NCBI RefSeq assembly: GCF_900659615.1
Contig: NZ_CAACUY010000079.1
Span: 1-35,594, forward strand
Direction of reading: 5' to 3'
Source of the DNA: Actinomadura fibrosa
GTDB lineage: Bacteria > Actinomycetota > Actinomycetes > Streptosporangiales > Streptosporangiaceae
DNA length: 35,594 nucleotides
The notes below the pieces were generated by a model. That model searched no databases. It was not told where the DNA came from and saw nothing but the letters and a program-made list of their open reading frames with translations. This document shows, one piece after another, positions 7,514 to 15,244 of this stretch. The position numbers and the translations under genes were made by a program. Within the stretch, counting starts at the first letter, position 1. Each line of letters starts with the position of its first letter.

Positions 7514-7996
7514 TTACCCACCCCCTCTCAACTCCCAGCGGCGATGCTCTCGCCGAGAACTCTCGACCGCATCAAGCTTCTCCTGGAGCCAAGCCGGTAT
7601 GTTCTCGGGCTCCCTCGGGAACCGTTCGAGATCTTCAACATAGCTTTCGGGCACCACCGGCGCCGCCCACTCCGGCTCGTTGTCGAAATCATAGTCGATG
7701 GAAAAGCGCCCAGATCTGGACAGTCGAAACTCCACCGTGAACCAAGCACCCTTGCCGCGTTCATACATCATCGCCCGGAGCTCGTCGAAGATCTCGTCCA
7801 AGTCACACTCATGACTGATACTGAAATTCACGACTTCACCGCTGACCGACTTGGCCATGACCACCTCCTCACTCACGCGATAAAGGAAGCGCTCAGTCAA
7901 GACGACTTCTTCCCACCCCAGTGGAGCATTGCTAAGCACAACATCTTTGACGCGCCCAACAAGACGCTCATAGGCGATCGCCAGCTCACTATCCAT
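7514..7996 (-). CDS. YezG-like (DUF600) candidate immunity protein, full-length (B1)
   Basis: A protein of 160 residues from ATG 7996 (161 from the alternative GTG 7999). It contains the pattern F-S-I-D-Y-D-F-D-N-E-P-E-W, then a Y-x-x-D-L-x-x-F-P-R segment and I-P-x-W-L, typical of the YezG/DUF600 group of immunity proteins that bind and block nuclease toxins. The C-terminal half is nearly identical to the shortened copy at 9423-9647. The stop of A1 touches the start (TGATG or GTGA), so expression is coupled. The N-terminal half (LERFLYRVSEEVVM) is present only in this copy. Confidence 0.65.
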   Translation of the reverse strand: MDSELAIAYERLVGRVKDVVLSNAPLGWEEVVLTERFLYRVSEEVVMAKSVSGEVVNFSISHECDLDEIFDELRAMMYERGKGAWFTVEFRLSRSGRFSIDYDFDNEPEWAAPVVPESYVEDLERFPREPENIPAWLQEKLDAVESSRREHRRWELRGGG

Positions 7997-8694
7997 CACA
8001 CCACACCACGACGTCGAGGATGTGAGAGCGAGGACACGGCACGTCCTTGCTCGACCACCTCCTGCAACTCCTCAGGAATACGACTATCACGCGCCAAACG
8101 GTCCAGGTAGGGCAACGCTTTCGACTGCCCTGCACTGGCAAGAGCCACGATCAACCTAGGGCCCTTAACGCCTACCTTTGGCGCACACCCGGCCACCAGA
8201 TCCATGAAATGGTCAAGCTCGGGACTACCTGGCTCCTGTTTAAACTTATCAATGAGCCAGCTCGTTACCCTTCGGATCTGCACGTCCACGACTGTCGATG
8301 CCCAGATCCAACCGATGGCGCGTACGAACTCAGCGGGAACTTGCTCCCATGAAGTGCCGATCAAGGCCGGGTCGAGACTTTGCGCCCACCGCTGCACGTT
8401 GCTCCAGGTGAGGTCACCCGTAGCGGGCATGGCTTCAGCAAGGCCGCCTTCAAACGCAAACCATGGAGCATCATCCAGCAACGTCGTTGCCGCTGATGCG
8501 GCGGCGACATCGCCGCTGCGTCGTTCAGGGAATTCCAGGAGCTTTCCAAGAGCATGGATCGCAGAACGAACGTCTTCCCGGGTTCCGGCAGGTTTCGGGG
8601 CTGCCTCGCCTATGTCGCCTCCGACGACGTCCCAGGGCCACGGAACCTCCGCGAGCTCCATAGCGATCACATCACCACCGAGATCACCGTCCAT
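7996..8694 (-). CDS. Family-A protein, module copy 1 (A1), candidate immunity
   Basis: A 232-aa, probably all-helical soluble protein beginning MDGDLGGDVIAMELAEVPWPWDVV. It is a close paralogue of the gene next to the toxin (9744-10421); the DNA stays strikingly similar over most of the length. The two differ at the C-terminus, where this copy ends with a longer basic tail. I do not recognise the family. It is alanine- and tryptophan-rich (IGWIWAST), with no signal peptide or membrane helix, which fits a cytosolic inhibitor. Its start overlaps the 3' end of the short gene at 8667-8900. Confidence 0.65.
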   Translation of the reverse strand: MDGDLGGDVIAMELAEVPWPWDVVGGDIGEAAPKPAGTREDVRSAIHALGKLLEFPERRSGDVAAASAATTLLDDAPWFAFEGGLAEAMPATGDLTWSNVQRWAQSLDPALIGTSWEQVPAEFVRAIGWIWASTVVDVQIRRVTSWLIDKFKQEPGSPELDHFMDLVAGCAPKVGVKGPRLIVALASAGQSKALPYLDRLARDSRIPEELQEVVEQGRAVSSLSHPRRRGVV

Positions 8695-8900
8695 AGGCGC
8701 ACCTGGCGGTCTTCTCGTGCTGCTCGGTGCGCTGCCAGTGAAGCCAAGGCGCTCTCGATCTCATCCGGGCTCCTGGGCAGTCGTGCCATTCGCTCGCGGA
8801 ACTTCCCAATGAAGGCATCGTTCACACTCCATGGCGGTGAGACCTCGGCCAACTCATCGGCGATAGGACCTGACCAGCCAGGAACACTACTCCCGGGCAT
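8667..8900 (-). CDS. Short hypothetical protein between the two modules (X)
   Basis: A 77-residue frame beginning MPGSSVPGWSGPIADELAEVSPPWSVN. A strong ribosome site (GGGCGAGG) lies directly ahead. The early segment I-A-x-E-L-A-E-V-x-x-P-W recalls the N-terminus of family A (VIAMELAEVPWPW), so it may be a shortened or diverged relative of A. Its 3' end overlaps the start of A1 by 28 bp. Function unknown; possibly a decayed immunity gene. Confidence 0.45.
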   Translation of the reverse strand: MPGSSVPGWSGPIADELAEVSPPWSVNDAFIGKFRERMARLPRSPDEIESALASLAAHRAAREDRQVRLWTVISVVM

Positions 8901-8967
8901 ACCTCGCCCTTCTCCCAGTGTCCTGTGGGCCGAGTACGGCCGTGGGCATACAGGTGGACGCAATCGC

Positions 8968-9426
8968 TCACTCTTCCGACCCCAACCCGCGGTCTTCGAG
9001 TCGTGCGAGCCGGAATGGACGATTTCCTTTACGGTCGTTCCATGCACGATAACGCCAGGACTCGGGAGATGTGATCCCGTAGCCATCACGCAAAGCCAAA
9101 ACGATCTTCTCGGTCAGCACCCGATAGTCGGCATGGGACGCCGGCCACGCGAGCTCAGAGGTCCAGTTATCGTGCGCTACTTTCGGTGCCGTCCACCCGG
9201 CTTGGGAGATCTTCTGCTCCCCCTCCGCAGAGGTTCGGCTGGACTCGTCAAGGAACGCGTTGGCCACCACCTCCGCGTGGAGCCGGTCATCTTGCTGGCT
9301 GAACTGGACGTAGCGGCGCCACCCCGGCTCTCCCGGCTCGGAGATCACCACAAGGGCGCCCGCCGCGAGCGTCACCAAGTCCTCGGCGAGACCGTCCGCG
9401 AAAGACCCCCAGTCCACAGTGCTCAC
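8968..9426 (-). CDS. TY-Chap-like protein, module copy 2 (C2)
   Basis: A 152-aa paralogue of the 7065-7508 gene. Both share VDWxSFADGLAEDxxTLAAGALVVISEPG, GNRPFRLxRLE and the central Q-K-I-S-x-A-G-W segment. The GTG start overlaps the stop of the truncated B2 (GTGA, 9423-9426), so coupling is retained in this copy. Probable peptide-binding chaperone or immunity-like protein of the toxin island. DNA-level similarity to copy 1 is high, pointing to a recent segmental duplication. Confidence 0.65.
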   Translation of the reverse strand: MSTVDWGSFADGLAEDLVTLAAGALVVISEPGEPGWRRYVQFSQQDDRLHAEVVANAFLDESSRTSAEGEQKISQAGWTAPKVAHDNWTSELAWPASHADYRVLTEKIVLALRDGYGITSPESWRYRAWNDRKGNRPFRLARLEDRGLGSEE

Positions 9427-9647
9427 CGGCCCCCTTGCAGCTTCCAGCGGCGATACTCTCGCCGGGAAGCTTCGACCGCATCAAGCTTCTCCTGGAACCA
9501 AACCGGTATCTTCTCGGAATCCTTCGGGAACTGTTCGAGATCTTCAACATAGCTTTCGGGTACCACCGGCACCGCCCACTCCGGCTCGTTGTCGAAACCA
9601 TAGTCGATGGAGAAAACACCCAACTTCGACAGCCGAAACTCCGCCAT
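9423..9647 (-). pseudogene. Truncated YezG-like gene, module copy 2 (B2)
   Basis: 74 codons that match only the C-terminal half of B1. The similarity begins at the WF-x-x-EF segment and runs to the end. Reading upstream in frame, a TGA appears within ten codons, and the first 80-odd residues of B1 have no counterpart. The intervening 96 bp to A2 is unrelated to the B1 N-terminal coding sequence. In copy 1, A and B overlap directly, so this looks like a deletion with replacement. The ATG 9647 start could still produce a short protein. Confidence 0.6.
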
Positions 9648-9743
9648 GAACCAAGTCCGATGACGTCAAAGATGGGAAGCGAAGGCAAGGGACGTCCCGT
9701 TGATCGAATCTGCGTGCACCCCTACTTGTCTGGCCGTAGCGAT

Positions 9744-10421
9744 CTAGCTTGGGCGGCGCAGCCAGATACGCTCCTGCTCAACGGCCTCCTGCGACTCCTC
9801 AGGGAGGCGGCTATCGCGCGCCAAACGATCCAGGTAAGGCAACGCTTTTGACTGGCCCGCACTGCTGAGAGCCGTGATCAGCGAAGGCCCCTTAACGCCT
9901 ACCTTTGACGCACGCTCGGATACCAGATCCATGAAATAGTCAAGTTCGGGATTGCCTGGCTCCTGTTCGAACTTGTCAACGAGCCAATCCGTTACCTTCT
10001 CGATCTGCATATCGACGACTGTCGATGCCCAGATCCAACCGATGGCGCGCACGAATTCAGCGGGAGCATGTTCCCATGAACCGCCGATCAAGGCCGGGTC
10101 GAAACTCCGCGCCCACCGCTGCACGTTACTCCAGGTGAGGTCACCCGTAGTGGGCATGGCTTCGGCAAGGCCACGTTCGAACGCGAACCACGGAGCATCG
10201 TCCAGCAAAGTCGTTGCCGCTGATGCGGCAGCGACATCGCCGCTGCGTCGTTCAAGGAACTCCAAGAGCTTGCCGAGAGCACGGATCGCAGACCGAACGT
10301 CTTCCCGGGTTCCGGCAGGTACCGGAACTGCCTCGCCTATGTCGCTCCCGACGACGTCCCATGGCCACGGAACCTCCGCGAGCTCTACGGCGATCACATC
10401 GCCGCCGACATCACCGTCCAT
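9744..10421 (-). CDS. Family-A protein next to the toxin (A2), likely cognate immunity
   Basis: A 225-aa paralogue of A1, beginning MDGDVGGDVIAVELAEVPWPWDVV. It starts inside the last codons of the toxin gene (stop at 10411), with a GAGG ribosome site 7 bp ahead of ATG 10421. This fits the usual arrangement in which an immunity gene is translationally coupled to its toxin. It is predicted to be helical and cytosolic, with no known family recognised. It differs from A1 at the C-terminus (IWLRRPS). Because it directly follows the toxin, it is the best candidate for binding the C-terminal nuclease domain. Confidence 0.65.
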   Translation of the reverse strand: MDGDVGGDVIAVELAEVPWPWDVVGSDIGEAVPVPAGTREDVRSAIRALGKLLEFLERRSGDVAAASAATTLLDDAPWFAFERGLAEAMPTTGDLTWSNVQRWARSFDPALIGGSWEHAPAEFVRAIGWIWASTVVDMQIEKVTDWLVDKFEQEPGNPELDYFMDLVSERASKVGVKGPSLITALSSAGQSKALPYLDRLARDSRLPEESQEAVEQERIWLRRPS

Positions 10422-12720
10422 GCGCATACCTCAGAGCATCCTCGAGAGTCCGCATCTCAGGCTGCGCATAAAAGTCACCAACACCCCTTCCGGGGTTTTG
10501 TTTCAGCCACTCGACATACTTCTCTCCTATTGCTGCCCGGAAGTCTCTCACCTCAACTGGCGTTAGGGTCCTCTTGCCGACGGTCAAGTGATAATCCTTC
10601 TCGTAAAGTCTTTGGAAGATATTGCGACGATATCTGAAAAGATCGGTCCATCCTTCTTCCCTTGGCATCCTATAACCAATCTTGCGCTCCTCTGGATCTA
10701 GTCGATACCATCTATTAATGTTACGGTGTTGCGACTTATCGATGTTGCCGTCCAGTGCGTTCGGAGTGTCCTTCACGTCCTCAAGGTGGAAGATGCCGTC
10801 GGACGTCTTGTAAAGCAAATCGGCCTGGTGTACCGGACCGATGTCGATCGTCACGCCGCCACCCAGGTCGATGGGGTGCCTGCCCAGTGTGGCATGGGTC
10901 AGCACCTGCGTTCCGGGGGCGAGATCGGCCGTCTCGATCACGTCTCTCGCGCCCATGATCTCTGAATGGCGCTCCATGAATTGTTTGGTATGCGAGGCGT
11001 TGTGGAGGTTCGCGAGCAGCTGGCCGAAGCTGTGCGGGTGGAGCTTGCCGCTGTTCATCGCCGTGTCGAGGTCGCGTAGCGCCGTTGCCACCTGGGACGA
11101 GGTCGGCCTGCCCGGCGTATCCGCCTGGTCGATGAGCCCCTCGATGTGCATCCGCAGGTTGGCGCGCTTCGGGGGGCCCAGGAGGCGCAGCGCCCCTTCT
11201 TTGGTGAGGCCCATGTGCTCCAAGGCCTCCACCGTCCTCGGGTCCGGTGCAGGCGCCTGGTGGCCTCCACGCTCGCCTGGATAGACAGATGGGTCAGTTC
11301 CTGACGTCTTGTGGGGAGGCGTGGTACCGCTGTCCGACGTTGGTTCGCCACCGGACGTCGGCTGGCCCTCCTGGCCGGGCGTCTCTCCCGATGACGGAGA
11401 CTTCCCGTGTGTGGGTGGGGGGTCTTGGGGGCTGGAGGGTGGGGGTTTGTCGGGGCCGGGTGGGGTGTGGGTGTTGTTTAGTTCTTGGGGGGTTCTTGGG
11501 GGGCCGGCTAGGGCTGGTTCTCTTGGGAGTTGGGGGTCTGTTAGGTGGGGTGGTTTTACTTCGGCGGGGCCCTTGCCTGGGATTTCGAAGTCGCCTGCGC
11601 CTGGGCGGCCTATCGTGGGGGGTTTTGTCGGGTCTTCTAGGCGGGGGAGGTCTGCGTCTAGTTTTACGGGGGCCGCTTCGGCGCTGCGTAGGCCGCGGAG
11701 GAGGTTGGCGGCCTTCGTACCGCCCATGGTGACGGTCGTTAGAGGGTCGAAGAAGCGGGCGCCTTTGAGGGCCATTTGGGCGCCTCGGCCGGCGAAGGTG
11801 GTGGCCTTGGGGCCTGTTTTCTTGAGGGTGGCCAGCATCAGGATGTTGCCGACCACCTGGCCGCTGGCGCGGGCCGGGTCGCGGCGCCACTCGTCCCAGG
11901 CGGTGAGGCCCTTGAACTGGGAGACGTGGGAGTCCCAGACCATCTTGCGGACGGACGGAATCATCAGCAGGGTCTGCGCGCCCGGGAAGCTGACGATGAA
12001 GGACGTGGCGGCCCATTTGCCGAGGCCGGTCCAGGATTCCTTGAAGGCCTTGCCGCCTTGGAGGCCCACGAGGGACGAGAAGCCGCCCCAGGTGACGTCC
12101 CAGATTCCCTTGCCGAAGCGGCCCGCGCCGTTCCAGGCGTCGTAGTACCAGGGGAGGTCGGCCTTTTCGGGGGTGCCCCAGGGCGGGATCGTGGACGCCG
12201 GTGGGGTGTCGGTGCAGATGGGGGCGGGGGCGTGGCCGCCGTAGGCGGCGTAGATCTTGGCGGCGCAGCGTTCCTCGGCGGCGAGAAGGGCTTCGGCCTG
12301 GCCGCGGACGGCGGATTCGAGCCGGTTGTTCTCCTTCACCATGTCGTCGTCCTTGAGCCATTCCGTGCCCATGGGGTCGGCCTTGGCGAGGAAGGCGTTG
12401 GCTTCGGTGAGGAGGGTCTGGAGGCGGCTCTTGATGGGGGCGATCTCGGCGGCGTAGGTGTCGAGGGCCTGCGCTACCTGCCAGAGCTGCCAGCCGAATC
12501 TGGCGGTCTCGGTCTGGACGGGTTTGGCGGCGGTGCGGAGCAGGTCGCCTTCGGGGGCGTGGTAGACGCCCTCGTTGAGGCCGGTGGACCAGCGGTCGTT
12601 GACGTTCTCGCCGACGGTGCGGATGCCGTTGGCGGCGGCGCGGAGGCGGCCGACCTCGTGCTGGACTCCGGCGGGGTCGAGGGCCCCGGCCATCAGCTCG
12701 ATGCCGTTCGCGTTGATCAT
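10411..12720 (-). CDS. Polymorphic toxin: WXG-like N-terminus, possible C-terminal PD-(D/E)xK nuclease
   Basis: A 769-aa protein. Residues 1-150 form a helical WXG100/LXG-like region (GxxxNDRWSTGL, FGWQLWQVAQAL), the usual signal for type VII export. Residues 190-345 are hydrophobic and glycine-rich, possibly a translocation or pretoxin segment. Residues 360-490 are a proline/serine/threonine-rich linker. The C-terminal end, about 500-769, contains D634, then E647-D648-V-K650 and Q664, a layout matching PD-(D/E)xK nucleases (D...(D/E)-x-K with a following Gln). The 3' end of the gene is less GC-rich than the rest, as expected when toxin tips are exchanged. The ATG overlaps the DUF6507 stop (ATGA), and the stop is overlapped by the A2 start. 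The nuclease assignment is inference. Confidence 0.75.
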   Translation of the reverse strand: MINANGIELMAGALDPAGVQHEVGRLRAAANGIRTVGENVNDRWSTGLNEGVYHAPEGDLLRTAAKPVQTETARFGWQLWQVAQALDTYAAEIAPIKSRLQTLLTEANAFLAKADPMGTEWLKDDDMVKENNRLESAVRGQAEALLAAEERCAAKIYAAYGGHAPAPICTDTPPASTIPPWGTPEKADLPWYYDAWNGAGRFGKGIWDVTWGGFSSLVGLQGGKAFKESWTGLGKWAATSFIVSFPGAQTLLMIPSVRKMVWDSHVSQFKGLTAWDEWRRDPARASGQVVGNILMLATLKKTGPKATTFAGRGAQMALKGARFFDPLTTVTMGGTKAANLLRGLRSAEAAPVKLDADLPRLEDPTKPPTIGRPGAGDFEIPGKGPAEVKPPHLTDPQLPREPALAGPPRTPQELNNTHTPPGPDKPPPSSPQDPPPTHGKSPSSGETPGQEGQPTSGGEPTSDSGTTPPHKTSGTDPSVYPGERGGHQAPAPDPRTVEALEHMGLTKEGALRLLGPPKRANLRMHIEGLIDQADTPGRPTSSQVATALRDLDTAMNSGKLHPHSFGQLLANLHNASHTKQFMERHSEIMGARDVIETADLAPGTQVLTHATLGRHPIDLGGGVTIDIGPVHQADLLYKTSDGIFHLEDVKDTPNALDGNIDKSQHRNINRWYRLDPEERKIGYRMPREEGWTDLFRYRRNIFQRLYEKDYHLTVGKRTLTPVEVRDFRAAIGEKYVEWLKQNPGRGVGDFYAQPEMRTLEDALRYAHGR

Positions 12721-13064
12721 TTGTGCGGCCGCCTCAGGTCGGCGGGGGTGGGGGCGCGGCCGGCGTTGCGCTGGGCGTTCTCGGCCATCTCCTCGTCGCC
12801 GGTCAGGTAGGCGTGCGTGGCGAGGGTGGCGCCGCGGATGCAGTTGGACGTGCGCTTGGCGGCGAACGCGAGGGTGTACTGGTGGTGCTCGCCGAAGCCG
12901 GCGAGGGCCGCCTTGATCCGGTCGCTGCCGGACGCGTACCCGGCGCTGTACATGGCGTCGCCGTAGGTCTCGGCGTGGCCCTTGAGCGGTTCGATCGCCG
13001 CGATGGTCCGGGCCAGCGCGCTGCGCACCCCCGCGACATGGATGTTCCAGCCCTCAATCGCCAT
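12717..13064 (-). CDS. DUF6507-type WXG100-like protein
   Basis: A 115-aa helical-hairpin protein (MAIEGWNIHVAGVRSAL; later ALAGFGEHHQYTL; and THAYLTGDEEMAENAQRNA) matching the DUF6507 pattern as I recall it. It is the small partner encoded directly before the long WXG-like toxin and overlaps it by ATGA. It probably forms a heterodimer needed for export. ATG 13064 is preferred because GGGGGA lies at ideal spacing, whereas GTG 13070 would have none. Confidence 0.72.
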   Translation of the reverse strand: MAIEGWNIHVAGVRSALARTIAAIEPLKGHAETYGDAMYSAGYASGSDRIKAALAGFGEHHQYTLAFAAKRTSNCIRGATLATHAYLTGDEEMAENAQRNAGRAPTPADLRRPHK

Positions 13065-13167
13065 CGGCACTCCCCCGGGTTCTGACAGCGTCGCAGGAGA
13101 GAGTAAAGGCGGCTATGGAGAGATGAAAGGCCTATTTTGACAGTTGTCGCACTTTTGGACGCCCCGA
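13065..13167 (-). promoter_or_regulatory. Intergenic region before the WXG-toxin operon
   Basis: An AT-richer stretch of about 100 bp without a gene, upstream of the DUF6507 gene. It holds a short palindrome GACA-GT-TGTC at 13139-13148. It is the likely promoter of the toxin operon; no clear -10/-35 pair can be assigned. The small gene at 13168-13368 lies on its other side in the same direction, so readthrough is also possible. Confidence 0.35.
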
Positions 13168-13368
13168 TCAGCGGAACCTGCCGGGACGGAAGTTGTCCGG
13201 TGGGGGCTCGGGTCCGGCGGGTCCGCCGCGGGCCTCCTGTTCGGCCAGTTCGGTGAGGAGGGCGAGGTCGGCGTTCATCGCCTCGGTCTCCGCGGTGATG
13301 CTGTCCACGGTGTCGAAGTCCGGGTCGTCCGAGATGTCGTCCGGGGGCTCTACCTGTTGGAACTTCAT
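13168..13368 (-). CDS. Small acidic protein upstream of the WXG-toxin operon
   Basis: A 66-residue strongly acidic protein beginning MKFQQVEPPDDISDDPDFDTVDSITAETEAM. It has one predicted helix in the second half (LALLTELAEQEAR) and a short basic PGRFR tail. No recognised family. It lies just downstream of the terminator at 13404-13429 and in the same direction as the toxin genes, which suggests it belongs to the toxin island. Nothing in the sequence shows its function. Confidence 0.55.
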   Translation of the reverse strand: MKFQQVEPPDDISDDPDFDTVDSITAETEAMNADLALLTELAEQEARGGPAGPEPPPDNFRPGRFR

Positions 13369-13403
13369 GGGCGCATGGTCGCAGGACGGGCGGGGACGGA
13401 AAA

Positions 13404-13434
13404 GGGCCGACCGGTGATTCGGTCGGCCCTTTTT
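13404..13434. terminator. Strong hairpin terminator (bidirectional)
   Basis: A perfect 10-bp stem (GGGCCGACCG / CGGTCGGCCC) with loop GTGATT, followed by TTTTT on the plus strand and preceded by AAAA, so it also ends transcripts on the minus strand. It terminates the SDR-LLM operon before the small acidic gene and so isolates the toxin island from it. Confidence 0.85.
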
Positions 13435-13441
13435 CGAGTGG

Positions 13442-14401
13442 TTAGTCCGCTGTTGGGGCGAGTGCCCGGATCGCTTCGGCGACGTCCAGGCCGCCGCCCG
13501 GGACGATCGCGAGGACGGGCGTCGTGAGGCCGTTGTCCACGTACTCGCGGATCCGCGCGCGGCAGGCGGCCGGGGACCCGTGGACGATCAGGTCGTCCAC
13601 GACCTCGTCCGGGATGACCTCCAGGGCCTTCTTGCGGTCGCCCGCGGCCCACGCCTCGTTCATCGGGCGGAGCGCCTCGCCGCGTCCGAGCCACTCGTGG
13701 AAGGCGCGGTAGACGGGGACGGTCATGTACGCGGCGATCATCCAGCGGCCGATCGCGCGGGCCTCGTCGGCGTTCTCGGTGGGGCAGACGAACAGCCGGG
13801 CGATCAGCTCGGGGTCGTCGCCGAGCTCGCCGCGGACGGTGCGGACGTCCTTGGGCGCCAGCCAGTTGGTGATCGCGCCGTCGGCCTCGCGGGCGGCCAG
13901 GCGGAGCATGCCGGGGCGCAGGGCGGCGAGGACGATCGGGGGCGGGGTCGCGGGCGTGTTCTCCAGCTTGAAGCCCTTGACGGAGAAGGTCGCGTAGTCC
14001 TCCTTGACCTTCTCGCCGGCGAGCGCCTTGCGGAGGAAGCGCAGGGTGTCGCGGGTGCGCTTGTAGGGCTCCTCGAACGGGATGCCGTTCCAGCGCTGGA
14101 CGATCGTGTCGGACGAGGTGCCGATGCCGAGGACGAACCGTCCGGGGGCGAGGTCGGCGAGGGTGGCGGCGTGCTGCGCGAGCAGGGCCGGGCCGCGGGT
14201 GTAGACGGGCACGATCGCGGGGCCGAGGCGGAGCTCGGGGGCCCACTGGGAGGCGAGGGCGAGCGGGGTGAACGCGTCGGTGCCGTTGGTCTCGGCGGAC
14301 CAGGCGTCGGTGTAGCCGAGCTCGGACAGGCTCGCGACGATGTCCCGGTGCCCGGCCAGCGGGACGCCGGTGAGCGGGATGGTCAGTCCCCAGCGCGACA
14401 T
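13442..14401 (-). CDS. LLM-class F420-dependent oxidoreductase
   Basis: A 319-aa TIM-barrel oxidoreductase of the luciferase-like monooxygenase family, probably F420-dependent. Landmarks are the N-terminal WGLTIPLTG, the RLGPAIVPVYTRGPALLAQ loop typical of cofactor binding, and GRFVLGIGTSSDTIVQRWNG. It follows the SDR gene by only 9 bp, so the pair probably acts in sequence on one alcohol/ketone or acyl-CoA intermediate. A similar F420-LLM enzyme (Rv3520c) sits beside the ltp genes in mycobacterial sterol clusters, but this one is separated from the ltp genes here, so that link is only suggestive. Confidence 0.85.
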   Translation of the reverse strand: MSRWGLTIPLTGVPLAGHRDIVASLSELGYTDAWSAETNGTDAFTPLALASQWAPELRLGPAIVPVYTRGPALLAQHAATLADLAPGRFVLGIGTSSDTIVQRWNGIPFEEPYKRTRDTLRFLRKALAGEKVKEDYATFSVKGFKLENTPATPPPIVLAALRPGMLRLAAREADGAITNWLAPKDVRTVRGELGDDPELIARLFVCPTENADEARAIGRWMIAAYMTVPVYRAFHEWLGRGEALRPMNEAWAAGDRKKALEVIPDEVVDDLIVHGSPAACRARIREYVDNGLTTPVLAIVPGGGLDVAEAIRALAPTAD

Positions 14402-14410
14402 GGCGGTCTC

Positions 14411-15178
14411 CTAGGCGATCGAGGGGCGGATGGTGGAGCCGCCGTCCACGACCAGGGTTTGCCCGGTCATCCAGGACGTGGCGTCGCCGGCGAGGAAGAC
14501 GACGGCGTTGGCGATGTCCTCGGGCTCGCCGATGCGGCCGAGGGGCATGTACGTGCTGATCTGCTCCTCGTTCTTCTCCCACAGGGCGCGGGCGAGGGCG
14601 GTCTTGACGAGGCCGGGGGCGACGCAGTTGACGCGGACCTTCGGGGCCAGCTCCATGGCGAACTGGCGGCTGAGGTGGATGACGGCGGCCTTGGTGGCGT
14701 TGTAGTAGCCGATGCCGTGCTCGGTGACCATGCCGCCGACGGAGGCGATGTTGATGATCGAGCCGCCGCGCTCCTGCATCGCGGCCTTCCAGGCGAGCTG
14801 CGTCCACTGGACGACCGCGAACTGGTTGACCTGCACGGTCTTCTCGGCGGCGGCGGGCTCGATGCCGACCATCGGGCCGAAGTAGGGGCTCGTGCCGGCG
14901 TTGTTGACCAGGACGTCGAGGCCGCCGAACTCGGTGACGGCCGCGTCGACGGCGGCGGCGGCCTGCTCGGCGTCGCCGACGTGGGCGGCCTTGGCGAGCA
15001 CGCCCACCTCGGGGTACTCGGCGCGGATCTCCTTGGCGACCTCGTCCAGCGCGTCCTGCTTGCGGGACGACAGGACGACGTTGGCGCCCTCGGCGGCCAG
15101 CGCGACGGCGGTCGCCTTTCCGATGCCCCGGGACGCCCCGGTGATCAGGGCGGTCTTCCCCTTCAGTCCTGTCCGCAT
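14411..15178 (-). CDS. Short-chain dehydrogenase/reductase
   Basis: A 255-aa classical SDR. The NAD(P)-binding motif TGASRGIG lies near the N-terminus, NNAG follows, and the catalytic pair Y-x-x-x-K (YNATK) is present with an upstream serine in IASVGGM. A C-terminal WMTGQTLVVDGGS motif is typical. The start ATG 15178 is chosen over GTG 15184 because GAGGGAG lies at proper spacing from it. It is the first gene of the two-gene operon with the LLM oxidoreductase, preceded by an ACTGAC-N2-GTCAGT operator about 50 bp upstream. Confidence 0.88.
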   Translation of the reverse strand: MRTGLKGKTALITGASRGIGKATAVALAAEGANVVLSSRKQDALDEVAKEIRAEYPEVGVLAKAAHVGDAEQAAAAVDAAVTEFGGLDVLVNNAGTSPYFGPMVGIEPAAAEKTVQVNQFAVVQWTQLAWKAAMQERGGSIINIASVGGMVTEHGIGYYNATKAAVIHLSRQFAMELAPKVRVNCVAPGLVKTALARALWEKNEEQISTYMPLGRIGEPEDIANAVVFLAGDATSWMTGQTLVVDGGSTIRPSIA

Positions 15179-15230
15179 CCGCACACTCCCTCTCGCGCCA
15201 GAATCCGACTCGGTTCACTGTACCCAAGTG

Positions 15231-15244
15231 ACTGACGAGTCAGT
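15231..15244. promoter_or_regulatory. ACTGAC-N2-GTCAGT operator before the SDR-LLM operon
   Basis: ACTGACGAGTCAGT is a perfect 6-bp-arm inverted repeat with a 2-bp centre, flanked by T/A outside. It lies 53 bp upstream of the SDR start and overlaps the stop of the next gene, the LysR regulator. The same core recurs at 21549-21562, so a TetR-type repressor probably recognises both. Confidence 0.6.

Noticed and set aside
13365..15227. A 620-codon minus-strand reading over the LLM and SDR genes.
   Set aside because: Composition is Arg/Pro-rich and no motif fits; it is an off-frame shadow of two well-supported genes.
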